Below are positions 12,478 to 23,888 of a stretch of DNA of 64,000 nt, piece after piece (the first letter of the stretch is position 1; each line of letters opens with the position of its first letter). Below the pieces are notes generated by a model that saw nothing but the letters and a program-made list of their open reading frames with translations, was not told where the DNA came from and did no database searches. Where the stretch lies: assembly GCA_902702965.1 (NCBI GenBank), contig CACRXP010000007.1, positions 3,047,939 to 3,111,938 on the forward strand, in the 5' to 3' direction. A program made the translations under genes and the position numbers. The DNA comes from Spirometra erinaceieuropaei. Its lineage: Eukaryota; Platyhelminthes; Cestoda; Diphyllobothriidea; Diphyllobothriidae.

Positions 12478-12749
12478 CTGGAGAAAATCAGAGACATTAA
12501 TTCCTACCTCATATTGACCCAACTGTGAAAAATCGGCGCCTTCGTGGGATTAGAACCCACGCAGTAAGGGGAAGGCTTTAATACAGCCAACGCTCTAACC
12601 ACTTGAGCTACGAGGCCCCTCCGGACGACGCGAGTCTAATCACATTTGAGTCAATTTACCCGCCCAACCTACTGCAGCGTCTTGAATCCACCAAATCTAA
12701 TACAGTAAGCTGATCGACCAAGCAGGATTCCCTAAGTAATTCACCTAGA
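12478..12749 (-). repeat. tRNA-derived SINE-T, left part, split by a LINE
   Basis: Contains a tRNA-like block (12536-12618, minus) followed by the family tail ending agaatccaccagatgactaccag. The tail resumes at 15260 (caggctcacgtaattcat...ttttggcag), so the LINE at 12750-15260 landed inside it. Intact copies are at 34632-35070. Confidence 0.7.
12536..12618 (-). tRNA. tRNA-like pseudogene of SINE-T
   Basis: On the minus strand an A-box (TAGCTCAAGTGGTTAGAGC) and a decayed B-box (GGTTCTAATCC, one change from canonical GGTTCGAATCC) are visible. It is embedded in a repeat and mutated in the T arm, so not a functional tRNA gene. Confidence 0.6.
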
Positions 12750-12758
12750 ATCCACCAG

Positions 12759-13095
12759 ATGACTACCAGTACGCCCCGTTTGTTAAGTAATTTTAAAGGC
12801 ATCATATTTGTTAGTATTTACATTTCCCCCTCCTCCTGTGAAGGCGCATTAACCCATTTTTTCGACTTCCTCTCACAAAAACTTGCTATATTATCCTGCG
12901 ACTATCTTACTCTCTTATGCGGTGATTTTAATCGCGTGAATTTACGTCCCCTTACACTTTTAGGCTTCGATGATCTTGCCTCCTTTAATGCTCGCGCAGA
13001 TGCCCCTCTTGATCATATTCTGACTAACCACAGCAAGCTTTTTACCTAAAAACAGGGCTCCATTGTCAGGTTCTGACCATTCCATTTTATTGTGT
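12759..13095 (+). pseudogene. LINE APE endonuclease, C-terminal part
   Basis: The frame at 12759-13049 has LLCGDFN (the APE GDFN motif) and ends APLDHILTN. The catalytic SDH motif (GSDHS) follows in another frame at about 13069-13083, so a frameshift near 13050 separates them. The N-terminal half of the domain is missing. Confidence 0.75.
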
Positions 13096-15107
13096 CTTCC
13101 AAAAATCCATTCCACTTCAAAACGTGCACTGCTTGCCAAGCCTGAGAGAAAGGTTAAGGTTCGCAACACGTCCGCCCAAAACATTCTCATGCTTCAGACT
13201 TGCATTTCTCTTACTATCCCCACTTTAGTTGAACATTCTAATGTTGAATCTTGTTCTTCCAACCTGACAGCGTTTTTAAATGAAATTTTCGATATTTGCT
13301 GCCCTTTTGATACTGTTATGGTACGACCGGATAGAATTTCTTCCCCCTATCTGAAATCGTTAAGACGTAAAAAAGAACTCTTCTACAAGCTAGGCTTACG
13401 TGATAACCTTAAGGAAGTTACCGTCTTAATAAAAACAGAGATTGACAGGCTAAATAGCCTGTTTGTCAGCCAACTTTTTTCCTCTTCTTACTCCCCCCCT
13501 TTCCCCCATTCCTCAGATGAGATTTGGAAAAATCTTAAGCGTCTCACTGGCCATCGCAACACGCCGGTGCATGTGGATGCAGATTTAGACTCCCTAAATA
13601 AAAATTTTATATTTAGTCACAATGAACCCCATCTTCCCTTAGAAGACTTTCCCCTATCACCGAGTACATTCCAACCCGTGTCTTTGGCAACAGTAGAGAA
13701 ACACCTTAAAAAGGTCCGTGGATCAACAGCTGCCGGACCGAATGGTGTCTCGCCTTTTCTTCTTAAATCTTGCAGTTCTCAGATAGCCCCTATTTTAACA
13801 CACCTAATCAATATGTCTTTCATGGAGTTCAAGATTCCCGACGCCTGGCGTACAGTGAGAATCACTCCCATCCCTAAAAAGCCTGCTAACTTTGATCCTA
13901 AATCTTTTCGCTCAATTGCCTGCTCCTTTGCAATATTAAAGCTTGCTGAAAGAGTTGCCCTAGATATCATAAAGCCTTTTTCTTCCAGTTTTTCCGACCC
14001 CTTACAATTTGCATACAAAGCTTAACGGAGTACTTTAGATGCTGTCGCCCTTGTGGTCCACTCTGCTCTAAAAGCATTAGACAAGGGCTGCCGCGAGTAT
14101 GCGTGTGCTTTTCTTGATTACTCCTCCGCCTGCAATACTGTCCCGCGCCCTCTTCTCCTTTTCAAAACCTCCGCATGTGGCTCTCCAGGCTGGGTCGTCT
14201 CTTGGCTGAACGATTATTTTAGCTTCCGCGCCCAATTTGTCCAATCTGGCAAGCGGAAATCTTCGACCCTTCCCAATGACTGCGGTGTTCTTCAAGGTTC
14301 CATTCTATCCCTTCACCTTTTTTCCCTCCACACTGATGATCTCAGGTCCCCTAATGACTGTCTTCTGGTCAGGTATGTTGACGATGTGGTTGTTGGACAC
14401 CCTCTCAAAAGACAGACCCACCTCCGGTCTCTAAAGGATGGCCTAAACCATGTCCTAGAGTGGTCGGACGAAAATGGTCTCCTAATTAACAACCAAAAAT
14501 CCGTTCAGTGTATTTTTCGACTGCGGCCCTCTCCTAACCCTGATTCCTCTGACATTCTTCCGAACGAAGTATCCTCTTTCAGGTATCTCGGCGTTACTTT
14601 GTCCTCAAATCTTTCTTTTGCCCTCCATATTGAGTCCCTATTTATTAAAGTTCGTAAAATTCTTTACTACATTCGTCGTTGACTTTCCTACCACACACCT
14701 CAACCCTTAATCTGGCGATTCATTGATGCCTGCACTCTTCCTCTTATCCTATACTGTTCTCCTGCATTTTTCCTGCTTTGTTAAAAAAGGATCTTTTAAT
14801 TTTGAAACGAATCCTCTGCATGCTCTCTTCTGCTGCTGGCGTTTCTTATATTTTTTTAGTTGACACTATCTTACAACGACACTTCAATGCGGTCAAGCAT
14901 TTTGCTGGTCGAATTCTAGATGACGTTGCCCATCCCCTACATTCCGATCTTATGTCTGCCAAGTCTTCCCGCCCGATGCGCCGCAACTTCCGTCTTATAT
15001 CCTGTCGCACATCGGCTTATCGAGCTTCTGTATTGCCATTCCTAGCGCGCTATCTTACGTGCGAAGAGACAGAAATACAGAAGCTAAGACTTGAACTATC
15101 CCCATAA
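13063..15107 (+). pseudogene. LINE reverse transcriptase with in-frame stops
   Basis: Frame 1 runs 13063-14022, is cut by TAA at 14023-14025, and continues in the same frame to TGA at 14680. The second part has the catalytic LDYSSA (residue 22 Asp) and RYVDD (residues 107-111) motifs and GVLQGSILS. The first part has the thumb-proximal PNGVSPFLLK and ITPIPKK blocks. A C-terminal region with CX-type conserved cysteines and histidines resumes in a third frame at 14778-15107. Confidence 0.8.
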
Positions 15108-15235
15108 TAATCGTTTCTTTGTGTTAAACTTTGACTCATGAATAATCTATTAACTTATTTACTGCCCATAGTGAAGAGAGCCAACTTTTTGCTGAAAATT
15201 TTTAACATATGATTTCAAAATAAAGCGCATTCCTC

Positions 15236-15260
15236 TCTTCCTCTCTCTCTCTCTCTCAGG
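15236..15260 (+). repeat. (TC)n tail of the LINE
   Basis: A TC dinucleotide run immediately after the LINE 3' UTR and immediately before the resumed SINE-T sequence, so it is probably the element's own 3' terminal repeat. Confidence 0.8.
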
Positions 15261-15489
15261 CTCACGTAATTCATAGATGTTTTGGCAGATTCTGAATAAT
15301 TCCTACAGCCAGTGTGCCGTCTGCGTTACTATCCGGGCAGCTGGCTGAGCGAACTTTTAGTACAAAATACCATGCAGTAGCGGTAGAAGGGTGCTCACCG
15401 ATCACGTTATGAAGCCCACTCGTCCCGTTAGAAGCCGTACAGTCGTGAGAACTATAGGCAGAATGACCCTACGGACAAAGACAATGGGG

Positions 15490-15534
15490 AACTGGAGTGG
15501 CCACCTCTAGTTTGCTAGTCTTCATCAGTCGGCC
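15490..15534 (-). ncRNA. hammerhead ribozyme motif, family S copy 9
   Basis: CTGATGA is intact on the minus strand at 15528-15522 and TGGCCA is retained at the helix III position. GAAA has become GAGG and stem I is weakened, so it is probably inactive. The 45-nt length equals that of the other family S copies. Confidence 0.5.
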
Positions 15535-15767
15535 ATACCCAGCACCGAGATATGCAATTCTGACTATATTAAACGCTGCTGTGCAGCTGCGGACGGGGCT
15601 TGAGAGAGGGAAACCCCCAAGGTACAACGGGACGAGTGAGGTTCGTAACACAATCGGTGCGCGTCCCTCTACCGCAACCGACAGGACATCGAGTTCGTGG
15701 TGTTGGACTTCTGACCGGCAAGCCACGAATTCGAGCCTCGGGGGTCGCATATCTCGGGGATGGATAT

Positions 15768-15812
15768 GGCTGGTTGATAACGACTGACAAGCCGGAAACG
15801 GCCGCTTCAGTC
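15768..15812 (+). ncRNA. hammerhead ribozyme motif, family S copy 8
   Basis: Core is TTGATAA (two changes), stem II GACT/AGCC, GAAA intact, helix III CGGCCG (still self-complementary although the sequence differs from TGGCCA), stem I GGCTGG with TCAGTC. Degenerate. Confidence 0.5.
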
Positions 15813-16361
15813 TCCCTTGTTTTTGTCAGTAGTGCTATCATACCATTCAATAAATTGTTACTGAGCTAATTGCAAAGCGTCAGCATTCCCTGTATCGTCC
15901 GTACCCAAACAAACCTCACAGCCTTGTTCTTTGCTGTAACTATCTATTCGCCCTTGTTATCGTCTATTTGTCCAACTACGCCATCGGCTGGATTCTCGGA
16001 AGGGTTTCACATGATTTTGACGGTTATAAGTTTGCACGCGTACGCCGACTAACTGATCTTGACCAGGATGAAGGTACAGTTCTGCCAACCCCAACCTTTG
16101 GTGATCTTTAGGCGAATGAAGTAACTCAATTAGTTGATTTATTCACAAATGCTGGGTGATTTCGAGTTGCATCCCTGACTGGGAGAAGGTGCCTCTAGGG
16201 ATTGACAAATGCCAACTTGAAGAATGCAACCTTTTGGAGCATCTGGGGGCCAGGTTGTTGCTGAATGGACAGATTAAGAACGAAACTGTCTCCCGAATGT
16301 ATGCTGCTCACAGGACTTTCACAATCTTTAAAATGTGTCAATAGGCCGTGACGCGACGTCT

Positions 16362-16392
16362 CTACCACCACCACCACCACCACCACCACCAC
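16362..16392 (+). repeat. (ACC)n microsatellite, left of gap
   Basis: Perfect ACC repeats run into the N block. The array continues on the far side, so the gap is probably unresolved triplet repeat. Confidence 0.9.
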
Positions 16393-16734
16393 NNNNNNNN
16401 NNNNNNNNNNNNNNNNNNNNNNNNNNNNNNNNNNNNNNNNNNNNNNNNNNNNNNNNNNNNNNNNNNNNNNNNNNNNNNNNNNNNNNNNNNNNNNNNNNNN
16501 NNNNNNNNNNNNNNNNNNNNNNNNNNNNNNNNNNNNNNNNNNNNNNNNNNNNNNNNNNNNNNNNNNNNNNNNNNNNNNNNNNNNNNNNNNNNNNNNNNNN
16601 NNNNNNNNNNNNNNNNNNNNNNNNNNNNNNNNNNNNNNNNNNNNNNNNNNNNNNNNNNNNNNNNNNNNNNNNNNNNNNNNNNNNNNNNNNNNNNNNNNNN
16701 NNNNNNNNNNNNNNNNNNNNNNNNNNNNNNNNNN
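16393..16734. other. assembly gap (342 N)
   Basis: Unresolved bases between two halves of a triplet array. Open frames drawn across it are meaningless. Confidence 0.95.
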
Positions 16735-16751
16735 ACCACCACCACCACCAC

Positions 16752-16806
<55 letters not shown>
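16735..16806 (+). repeat. (ACC)n then (GCC)n microsatellite, right of gap
   Basis: About seven ACC units followed by about seventeen CCG units. Being fully GC, the second array may explain the assembly break. Confidence 0.9.
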
Positions 16807-16808
<2 letters not shown>

Positions 16809-16984
16809 GAAGATCCGCGTTTATCGCGCATTTGTCCAGTCAGGCCGGGGCTACTGCTGTCTGAGAACCATCCTCCGCTGCGAGAACATTGCGAGGATAT
16901 TTGAGGTCATCAAAGAAAGACATCTGAAACGGTTTGAGCGCGTTCTTTGTCGCCCACTTTGTGTGTTCGGTGTTACTGCCCTCT

Positions 16985-17215
16985 ATCTGGCGTCGGTGCC
17001 CAGTTCAAAACCTGACTCGACACCGTTCCTCAAGACACGGAAATGATTCCTGTACCTTTGATATTCCTTCTTCGTCGCCGGAGGAGAGAAGATGTTGAAC
17101 TGTCCAAATCCGCTTCCACAAATAGTCACGCATCGAGAGGTACAGTTCACGACATCCCCGAAGCCGGCTGCATCAGGCATGATCACAGCAGTACCCAGCA
17201 CAAGTAAGTTCATTT
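16985..17215 (-). repeat. interspersed repeat R2
   Basis: Minus-strand copy of the repeat at 6955-7200, sharing the gaatcatttccgtgtcttga word and the caggttttgaactg end. Confidence 0.5.
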
Positions 17216-17965
17216 TCTGGAGAAAGAAGATATTACGTTAGCAGAGATTTCCCATTTTGAACATTTCCTTGGGGTCAGATAGGTGCATGGGTCAGGATGG
17301 TTGGTAAAATAGTCATGTTCTTCTCAAGCTAGATGGGGACTTTAAGAAGTGTCATACATTTAAACTGATTGAAGTACAGCCTTATAGACTGTGTCGTGGG
17401 GGTTGTTGTGCGAATCGTATTGAGGGACCTGTAAGGTATAGTTCTCACGTACGCCCAAAGAGCACGTCTTGTTGTGTACGTGGAGCCGGTTTGGAGATTT
17501 ACTTGCGTCAGCAAATGTTGACAGTGATCGCAAGCAGCACCGTTGCCGCCCAAACCGCCGCCACCAGCTCTCCTGATGGAACTACTTTAAAATTCAGCGG
17601 AGATAATGCGCAACTAAGGAGGCTGAGACTACTTTTAAGATAACGATGTCTGTCCAGGAGATTTTAAGGCATTGCATAAATATCTTAGGTTCTCTTCATT
17701 TGGCCTTCAAAGCAGGCTACTTTGCAGATTCCCTAGGTGACAATCGCGGTCAGAATGACTCACGGCGCGCGTTTATCGGACAGCGCATCGTCCATTCGAG
17801 GCAGTAACTATTACGGTACATTTGAGGAGTGGGCCTTCACGTCAAATCGGCCACTGCATCCAGTTCCATCCAGTCCGGACAGTCGAGGGATGAGAGTGCT
17901 GGGCCGCCACTGGAGAATCCATCCCAGAGCACGTCAGCACGTTATGGTTGGACGTCGGTGATAGT
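17216..17965. other. no recognisable gene
   Basis: Nothing supported by domain, splice signal or clear repeat membership. Confidence 0.4.
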
Positions 17966-18968
17966 AGGATATACAGTAAGTGTGCTTACTCATGAAATAT
18001 CAACCGAATTCCTGAAATGCGTTTTCGGATCATAAAGACTACCTAAGTATGGCTTGAGAAGTAAGCATCATGCAGCATAATTCTATAATAAATCAGCTAC
18101 CTCAGGATGCCGCCTTTCGAACGAATATCTTTTCGGCTGTATGCAAAAAGTATACTCTCTAAAATATAACTGCATATGTAACATGACTTTTTATCATTGT
18201 TTTTTATTTGCTTAACAATTCAATCATATTTCATGGAAAACATGCATAAAATATTCATTCGTTTGCTCATTCGGAAAAAAATCACATCTTCTTCCAATTT
18301 TATACTCAAAGAAAGGGTAGAATTCGGTTTTCAAAAAGTTTCTAATTGTGAGCTCTTTTAATTCCGTTTAATGGCAGTTCATAAAACGGCATGTCTCTGC
18401 ATTTACCGATGTGGCTTATAAAGTTAACAATATGGCTCAAATCCACTGCTAAATTTTATGAACCCTATAGAGTCTCCTCTTAATACCGTAGAGAAATTCA
18501 TGATTTTTCGTGCGCAGAAAATATATGATTTGTCGATTGTAAGCCCTGAATTGAAATCTAACGGCAGGTCGGGTTCAAAATTATTCGGGAATTGGAGACG
18601 TTTTTGTAAACCGAATTATACTCTTCCTTCGAGTGTGAAATTTTAAGATGTAATTGTCTACCTAATAAGTGAAGGAATGAATATTTTTATGCCTGTTTCC
18701 TTTGAAATACAACTGAATTTTTAAGGGCATCGAATATAAACGAGAAAAATGTACGCTACATAAGTAGTCCTTTTTTACAGGGTGTGGTTTTTGCATGCGG
18801 TTGGAAAGGAGTTCGTTTGAAAGTCGGCATCTCAAGATAACTGGACTATTAGAGAATTATGCTGTAGAATGATTTATTTTAAACCCCCCACTTAAGTAAT
18901 CATTTCTAAACGAAGACGCATTTCAGAATTTCGGTTAACATTTCAGGAGTTAGCACATCAACTGTAAA
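17966..18968. mobile_element. foldback element FB, copy 2
   Basis: Starts ctcatgaaatatcaaccgaa and ends ttaacatttcaggagttagc, which are inverted versions of each other. Internal landmarks (gatgccgcctttcgaacg, catggaaaacatgcataaa, tgcatgcggttggaaagga) match copy 1 in the same order. Length about 1 kb. Confidence 0.75.
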
Positions 18969-19530
18969 TCAAACGCGTTTACATATATAACCACGAGCTA
19001 TCATTGGTCAGTATGAAGGCTGCCATCTGAATTGATAATCTGGTCCTTCTTACGGCTGCGAGTATTGATTCAATGGGCCCCTCTTGATGAGGCCCTCATG
19101 GCATTCATGCGCGAGGAATCAGAGCCGCAGTTTCTAAATCCTGGTACATGCACTTTGAGCCACGTGATATTGCGTCAAAATTAGGTGAACTGTTAAGCTG
19201 TGTACACCACTGCGAGCGAGCGCACATTCGGTCGTCATAACTTTGTCGTGCAATCGGAATAAGGTTGGTAAGGGCGGAGGAAGTGTGGTAGACGCAAAAC
19301 AAGTTCGCACTTCTTCCCTAATAAACAAATTCCTCCGCTAGTCAACAGCGTCGTCATGTCCACTCCGTGAAGCAGAAGGGGGACTTCATTGTTCGAGACA
19401 GTCGGACTGTCAGTTCCTCTCATCCGGAGCTAAACGACTCGTCAGTGAGAAAGTCCTTCCCCGTACACAGATTCTATCCGACGTTTCTGTGAGACAGGGT
19501 TCAGTCTGCATTGTGAGAAAAGACTGTTAG
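18969..19530. other. no recognisable feature
   Basis: No supported gene or repeat. Confidence 0.4.
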
Positions 19531-19533
19531 GCC

Positions 19534-19983
19534 GGATCTTATTTCGTAGTATCACCTGCAGTAGACAGGACCCAGCTGCCTTTCATACGGGACCGATGGC
19601 AAAAGGAGATTTACCACTAGCCGCTAACTCAAAATCCTGGCTCCTAACTCTGACCCCTAACCCCTAACCGTAACTCCTAACCCCAACCACCGACCTTAAC
19701 CCCTAACCCTAACTCTAACCCCTCACACTAACCCTTAAACATAACCCCTAAACCTAAATGCTAACACTAACCCTTAATACCAACCCCTGGCCCTAACACC
19801 TAACTCCCAACCCTAACCCCTAATGCCAACGCCTAAATCTGACTCTAATCCCTAACCTAACCCTAAACTCTAACACCAACCCCTAACTCCAACTCTAAAT
19901 ACTAACCTCTGACTCTAGTCCCTAACCCCTAGCCCTAACCCGTATTCCTAACTCCGAACAAGTGCGGCTACGGAATAAGATCT
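19534..19983. mobile_element. TIR element T1 with telomere-like core
   Basis: Left end ggatcttatttcgtag and right end ctacggaataagatc form an inverted pair. Between them 19640-19960 is a degenerate CCCTAA-like array (taacccctaaccctaac). A smaller relative at 33990-34158 has the same end sequence extended by acctgcagtagaca, also present here next to the left end. This looks like a MITE carrying a telomere-like minisatellite, not a true telomere. Confidence 0.7.
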
Positions 19984-20929
19984 TACCGAGTGTTAGACAA
20001 GGAACCTCGATTCAGGACACCCCTTTCTGCCGCAGAACATTTGCCTCTCGGACCAGAAGAGTTAACAAAACATCACGTAGTTTCGCTTACTGTGACACAT
20101 TGTGCGCAATGAAACAAACATGAATCTCGAACTAACGAGTAGTCCCGATGGTGATACTTCGCCTGCATTATGACCAAGCAAGTATCACCAAAAATGTTCC
20201 TAACTTCGTCTCTTTAATTCGATACATCATCAGACGGGAACAGTAGTGTTAATCTGTACAATCTCTCGCCTTAGCCGCTGTCAGGCGCAATGCCAACATC
20301 GTGAGGAGGGGAATCCGGTAGTTTGCTTGTTATACACGAGACATGTTGATATTTACTGGCTCACTTCGACTGTTCCTTCCCGTCAGGGTCCAAATTGCAA
20401 AGCTGCGTTGTGGTAGCTGGATTAGGGCCTGCGCGTGGCAGCTGACCAATCATTTCGCGCCTTCCTCAATCCTGTTACAAATACTGGTTGCTCGCACCCC
20501 ACATACTCTGATATTTAATACGTTAAATTCTCTATGAAGGCCATACTGGAAGGCCGCAGTGCCTGCTAGGCGTTTTTAGACTCTTGTGCCTATTATCTTC
20601 GTTGGGTTGTCTCTAACAAACTCTGGGTTGCCCAGTCAGTTGGCAATCCCCAAAGCCACGACGTTAAGCCTCTGGTTAAGAATGCGCTGAAGTGCTGGGA
20701 GGATGGATTTCCCGCTCTTTCCTCTCCCATTCACCGGTCGGCAATCAACCATCTGGTGGCGGAATTGAGCACGGTGGCTGATGGAGCCAGAATTGTCCAT
20801 CTGCTTGTGCCTTATACTGCCTAGTCACCAAGTCGCTTACCAGTATATATCGAGGAACATGCATATCACAGGTGTGAGGTGCATGCTTTTCAATGCAACC
20901 ACCAGTAGGGTCTAGCCATTCAGTCGAAA
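19984..20929. other. no recognisable gene; short repeat R7 at about 20700-20790
   Basis: The block with caaccatctggtgg...cacggtggctgatgg at 20740-20785 (minus) resembles R7 copies at 23045, 26080 and 56750. Otherwise nothing supported. Confidence 0.35.
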
Positions 20930-22205
20930 ATGAACCAGGCAACCTATACGCAAAGAGGCGAAGTCCAGGAAGTAGTGTCAGGATTCAAAGAACACTCCAA
21001 CGCCATCTTCCAGGACGTACAATTTATGATGGAGGAAGAGGAAAACAACCAGCTGGCCTTTCTTGATGGCCTCATCTGCCGCAAGGATTGTGGTGAGCTT
21101 GAAGCCAAAGTGTTCAGGAAAGCGACAGGCACCACGCAAGTACTCAGTCACAACAGAAACCCCCAATTAATCACAAACGCAGTTGCATAAGGGGGTTGTA
21201 CCAGCGTGTGGATACACACTGCAGTGAACCAGAAGACAGGGTTGCTGAATTACAATATCTTTGACGGGTCCTTAGAGTAAAAGGCTACCGCGCAACTTCT
21301 CCGACTAGTGCCCGCGCAAAAGAGACGAGAGACGAAATTCAACCGGCCCCAAATTTTGGCGAGTTCTCCCATACGTGAAAAATGTTTCAGAAGCCGTCAG
21401 CCGCCTTCTTACACCCCTTGGAATTGGAGACGCGTACAGACCAGAAGCAATCATAAAGCGCCAGATCATGAGACCGAAAGACCCACTGCCACGGTAGTAA
21501 ACATATGGAGTCGTTTGCCGGATCTGATGCTGTTGTGGGCAAGGCAACTATGTCGGAGAAACCGGAAGACTACTCCGGACGCGGAGAGCCGAGCACGCAG
21601 CAGGAGTGAGGAGAAATGACGCCAACTCCCCAGTCGCGGCTCATTCGACAAGGCCCGGCCACACATGTGAGTTCAGCGAAGCAGAAATTCATGCTTGAGG
21701 CGACAAACATATGAGCCACGAACTGCTCGAGTCATGGTTTTCCGCTCCTCAGTCAATTAACCAGCGCAACGACCTCCCCGCTCAATATTCGGAGTTGAGA
21801 CTTTGCCTAGGCAAAGTATTTAACCGCAAGGAGAGCGTACGGATGACTACTGTTCCTGGTGTCAATATTGGCGAGCCAAATTACCCAAGAACCTGCACGG
21901 ATGACGAAATCCGGCAGTCAGAAATCCGACTGCGTGCGATAAGCGTGGGAGCCGATAATTTAGATCGATACACAAGCGCATAGCAACTGCATACCTCAAC
22001 ACCTGGCCAGTTGGACTGTGATACGCTTGGGAGCTGCCAACTAGCGACTTAGCAACTACATCCTATAAATACCGAAACACCCGGCCGATCCACTACCCCT
22101 TGTCTGATTTTGTCTCTGATGGTGGATTCGAGTAAGAATCCGAAACGCCATACTAATAAAATTCTTGTTTTTAGCGATCGTGTCTTTTTCTTCACCCTAG
22201 ACACA
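20930..22205 (+). mobile_element. Penelope-like element, family A, 5'-truncated and decayed
   Basis: The frame at 20930-21190 reads IFQDVQFMMEEEENNQLAF then LDGLICRKD, the PLE reverse transcriptase region downstream of the catalytic motif. A GIY-YIG endonuclease follows in broken frames at about 21460-21830 (GNYVGETGR, then SWFSAPQSINQRND). The tail with hammerhead motif and AATAAA ends near 22205. Frameshifts and stops separate these parts, so it is not functional. Confidence 0.8.
22112..22152 (+). ncRNA. hammerhead ribozyme motif, family A copy 2
   Basis: Core CTGATGG (last A changed), stem II GGATTC/GAATCC perfect around GAGTAA, GAAAC intact, cleavage triplet GCC instead of GTC. It follows directly after the PLE tail, which ties family A ribozymes to this PLE. 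Probably inactive. Confidence 0.65.
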
Positions 22206-23044
22206 CAAGACATTGTTGAAAGTAATCTGTGGGATATAAATCATGCTTAATCCGCCACCCCACCGCTTTCATTATTTAACCTTTGCAGTATTTTCTTAGG
22301 GGGGCTAGCATCCATTTCTTGCGGTGGTCTGCATAGTAACGTCACATTCTTCCTACCAAGACAAAACATGAACGGTTGTTTATGACCCAGTATGGCTACA
22401 ATGACCTAAGGTGGCCTTTGGTACAACCATGTGCCCACTGCCCTATTACGCCAACAGTAGGACGCCGGTAGTCCAAAAAATGCCCTGCCAGTCTCACACA
22501 ACGCCACTTCTGGGTTCTTGTCTGACTGAGGTGATCGCGCTTCCCAGACGTAGAGCTAATTTGCGTTTGACAACAGCTGTAATCCCATTTCAGAATGATA
22601 CTAACATTCAAATAAAGACCGTTTTCAAAAGGGCTAAGAGTTCCAAAATGTCTTGGTGTCGCTGAGTACTGTGCTGCAGCCGATTCAACTTCCGGCCACC
22701 CAGAACCCGCATTGCTGTCGGGACCCGGAGGGCGAGGGAGGATGTAGCGCGGCAGATACTGCGCAAGTCGGATACCGACTTTACGCGTCAGGCACCGTCC
22801 TGCGCATACAGCGCTGCGGAGCACATGATGGCAGTCGTCATCTGCGACGGTCGAGCTGTCGTGTGTTCGATCCCACAACGAACAGCGGTGCAAATTGGTT
22901 CACGGTACGCGGCAGGCTGGCTGCGCAAGTGCAGCGTGGACCCACGATTGCCTCAGTTCACTTCTCTTTATTTTAAGGGAAAGGTGAGTGAACACCTTCG
23001 AACTCCCTATTGGTTACGATAACGTCATACATGGGAGAAGTATG
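22206..23044. other. no recognisable gene
   Basis: The open frame at 22396-22893 (minus) shows no domain. Nothing else supported. Confidence 0.35.
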
Positions 23045-23225
23045 TGGGAACGTCTGTATTCAGGCCTTCACGCTACGTCAGCCACTGTTCCCGATCCCAG
23101 CACCAGCTGGTTGACGGACTCAGACAGTCGGCTGATGCATGAGGGAGGAAGGAGAGGGCAAGACCGGCGAGAGGAGCGCATTTCTCACTATAGTATAGTG
23201 TGCTTGAGTCTGTAGTGACCCAACT
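23045..23225 (+). repeat. short interspersed repeat R7
   Basis: The stretch gatcccagcaccagctggttg, then acggactcagacagtcgg, matches 26110-26165 closely and the reverse complement of 56770-56810. Confidence 0.45.
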
Positions 23226-23512
23226 CAGGGCGAATGATGCAACGCTGATCCTCTCGCGAATACTTGTACGTGTGCATTAGTTGCAGTCTGGTTATTGGCC
23301 AATGCTGCCTGTCAAAACTGATCAGTTATCTTGGAGGCTGACCTCGCTGTAGACGCTGGACGACTGCCCCAAACTGTCTCATACGGGAGTATGCCGCTCT
23401 CCCGGCTCGTCCGGCTGCCAGCTCCTACTAACTTGTGCTCTATTAGTCCTGTGTAGAATTCAACATCCGTGAAGAAGAAGAAGAGTCGAGCACCGGAACA
23501 CTTCGTTTATCG

Positions 23513-23553
23513 TCCTGAGCTTTCAGAATCGCACAGGAGTCCATCGTCAGACG
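23513..23553 (-). ncRNA. hammerhead-like motif, group G copy 1
   Basis: Minus strand: CTGACGA, one T, left strand GGACTC, loop CTGTGC, right strand GATTCT, then GAAAGCTC. The right strand should be GAGTCT by comparison with the other arm. Helix III would be the loop-less AGCT tetramer, self-complementary like ACGT in family A. Confidence 0.5.
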
Positions 23554-23847
23554 TAGTAGCAGCAACAGAACAAGCGACAGTTAAAGGGCATTATCACAAG
23601 TGGTCGCCCACACGTACGAAATGGGTCACGAGTTTAACTTCGCAACCACCAAAATAGTCGCCCACGCCGAAAACAAAACGGGCCGAGAATTGAGTGAAGC
23701 GTGGGCTTCGGATGAGAACTCGGTCAATCGAGTTATCGATCTGGTGCCGGCGTACAGAGCCCTGCGTAATCACCTCTAGTCTTAAGCCGTCGGTCAATGA
23801 CTGGCCTACATGCCCTATAACTGTCGCTTGTTCTGTTGCTGCTACTA

Positions 23848-23888
23848 CCTCTGACGATGGACTCCTGTACGAGTGTGAAAGCTGAGGA
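23848..23888 (+). ncRNA. hammerhead-like motif, group G copy 2
   Basis: CTGACGA at 23851-23857, stem II ACTC/GAGT around CTGTAC, GAAA then GCTG. Stem I CCT/AGG. The H17 position is G here, which should abolish cleavage. Confidence 0.45.

Larger units (their letters stand above)
12750..15260 (+). mobile_element. non-LTR retrotransposon (CR1/Jockey-like LINE), 5'-truncated and decayed
   Basis: Order of parts: C-terminal APE-type endonuclease, reverse transcriptase, 3' UTR with AATAAA near 15219, and a (TC)n tail at 15236-15258. It begins in the endonuclease, typical of 5' truncation. Flanks are the two halves of SINE-T, joined by a short CAG overlap as the possible target duplication. Two in-frame stops and at least two frameshifts show it is dead. 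Clade placement is from motif style only. Confidence 0.85.
15375..15850. mobile_element. head-to-head pair of SINE-S units
   Basis: A minus-strand unit (about 15375-15560) and a plus-strand unit (about 15560-15850) share the SINE-S head (gctgtgcagctgc, aaggtacaacgggacgagtg), a tRNA-like block (near 15685-15745) and the hammerhead motif near each outer end. Both are diverged. Confidence 0.6.
16090..16960 (+). pseudogene. RTE-type LINE reverse transcriptase C-terminal fragment, split by a triplet repeat and gap
   Basis: The frame 16156-16344 reads ISSCIPDWEKVPLGIDKCQ then EHLGARLL and MYAAHRTF; after the repeat, 16806-16900 reads TKIRVYRAFVQSG and LRTILRCENIA. This order is characteristic of the RTE-clade reverse transcriptase C-terminus as I recall it. 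An (ACC)n/(CCG)n array with the gap has expanded between the two parts. Confidence 0.6.

Noticed and set aside
16328..17046. Long open frames across the first gap
   Set aside because: They consist of X residues plus poly-Pro, His, Arg or Ala from the triplet repeat.
19640..19960. True telomere or chromosome end
   Set aside because: The array is degenerate, internal and bounded by transposon-like inverted ends.
20200..20255. CTGATGATGTATCGAATTAAAG (minus strand) as a hammerhead
   Set aside because: Stem II cannot pair and GAAA is missing; only the first box matches.
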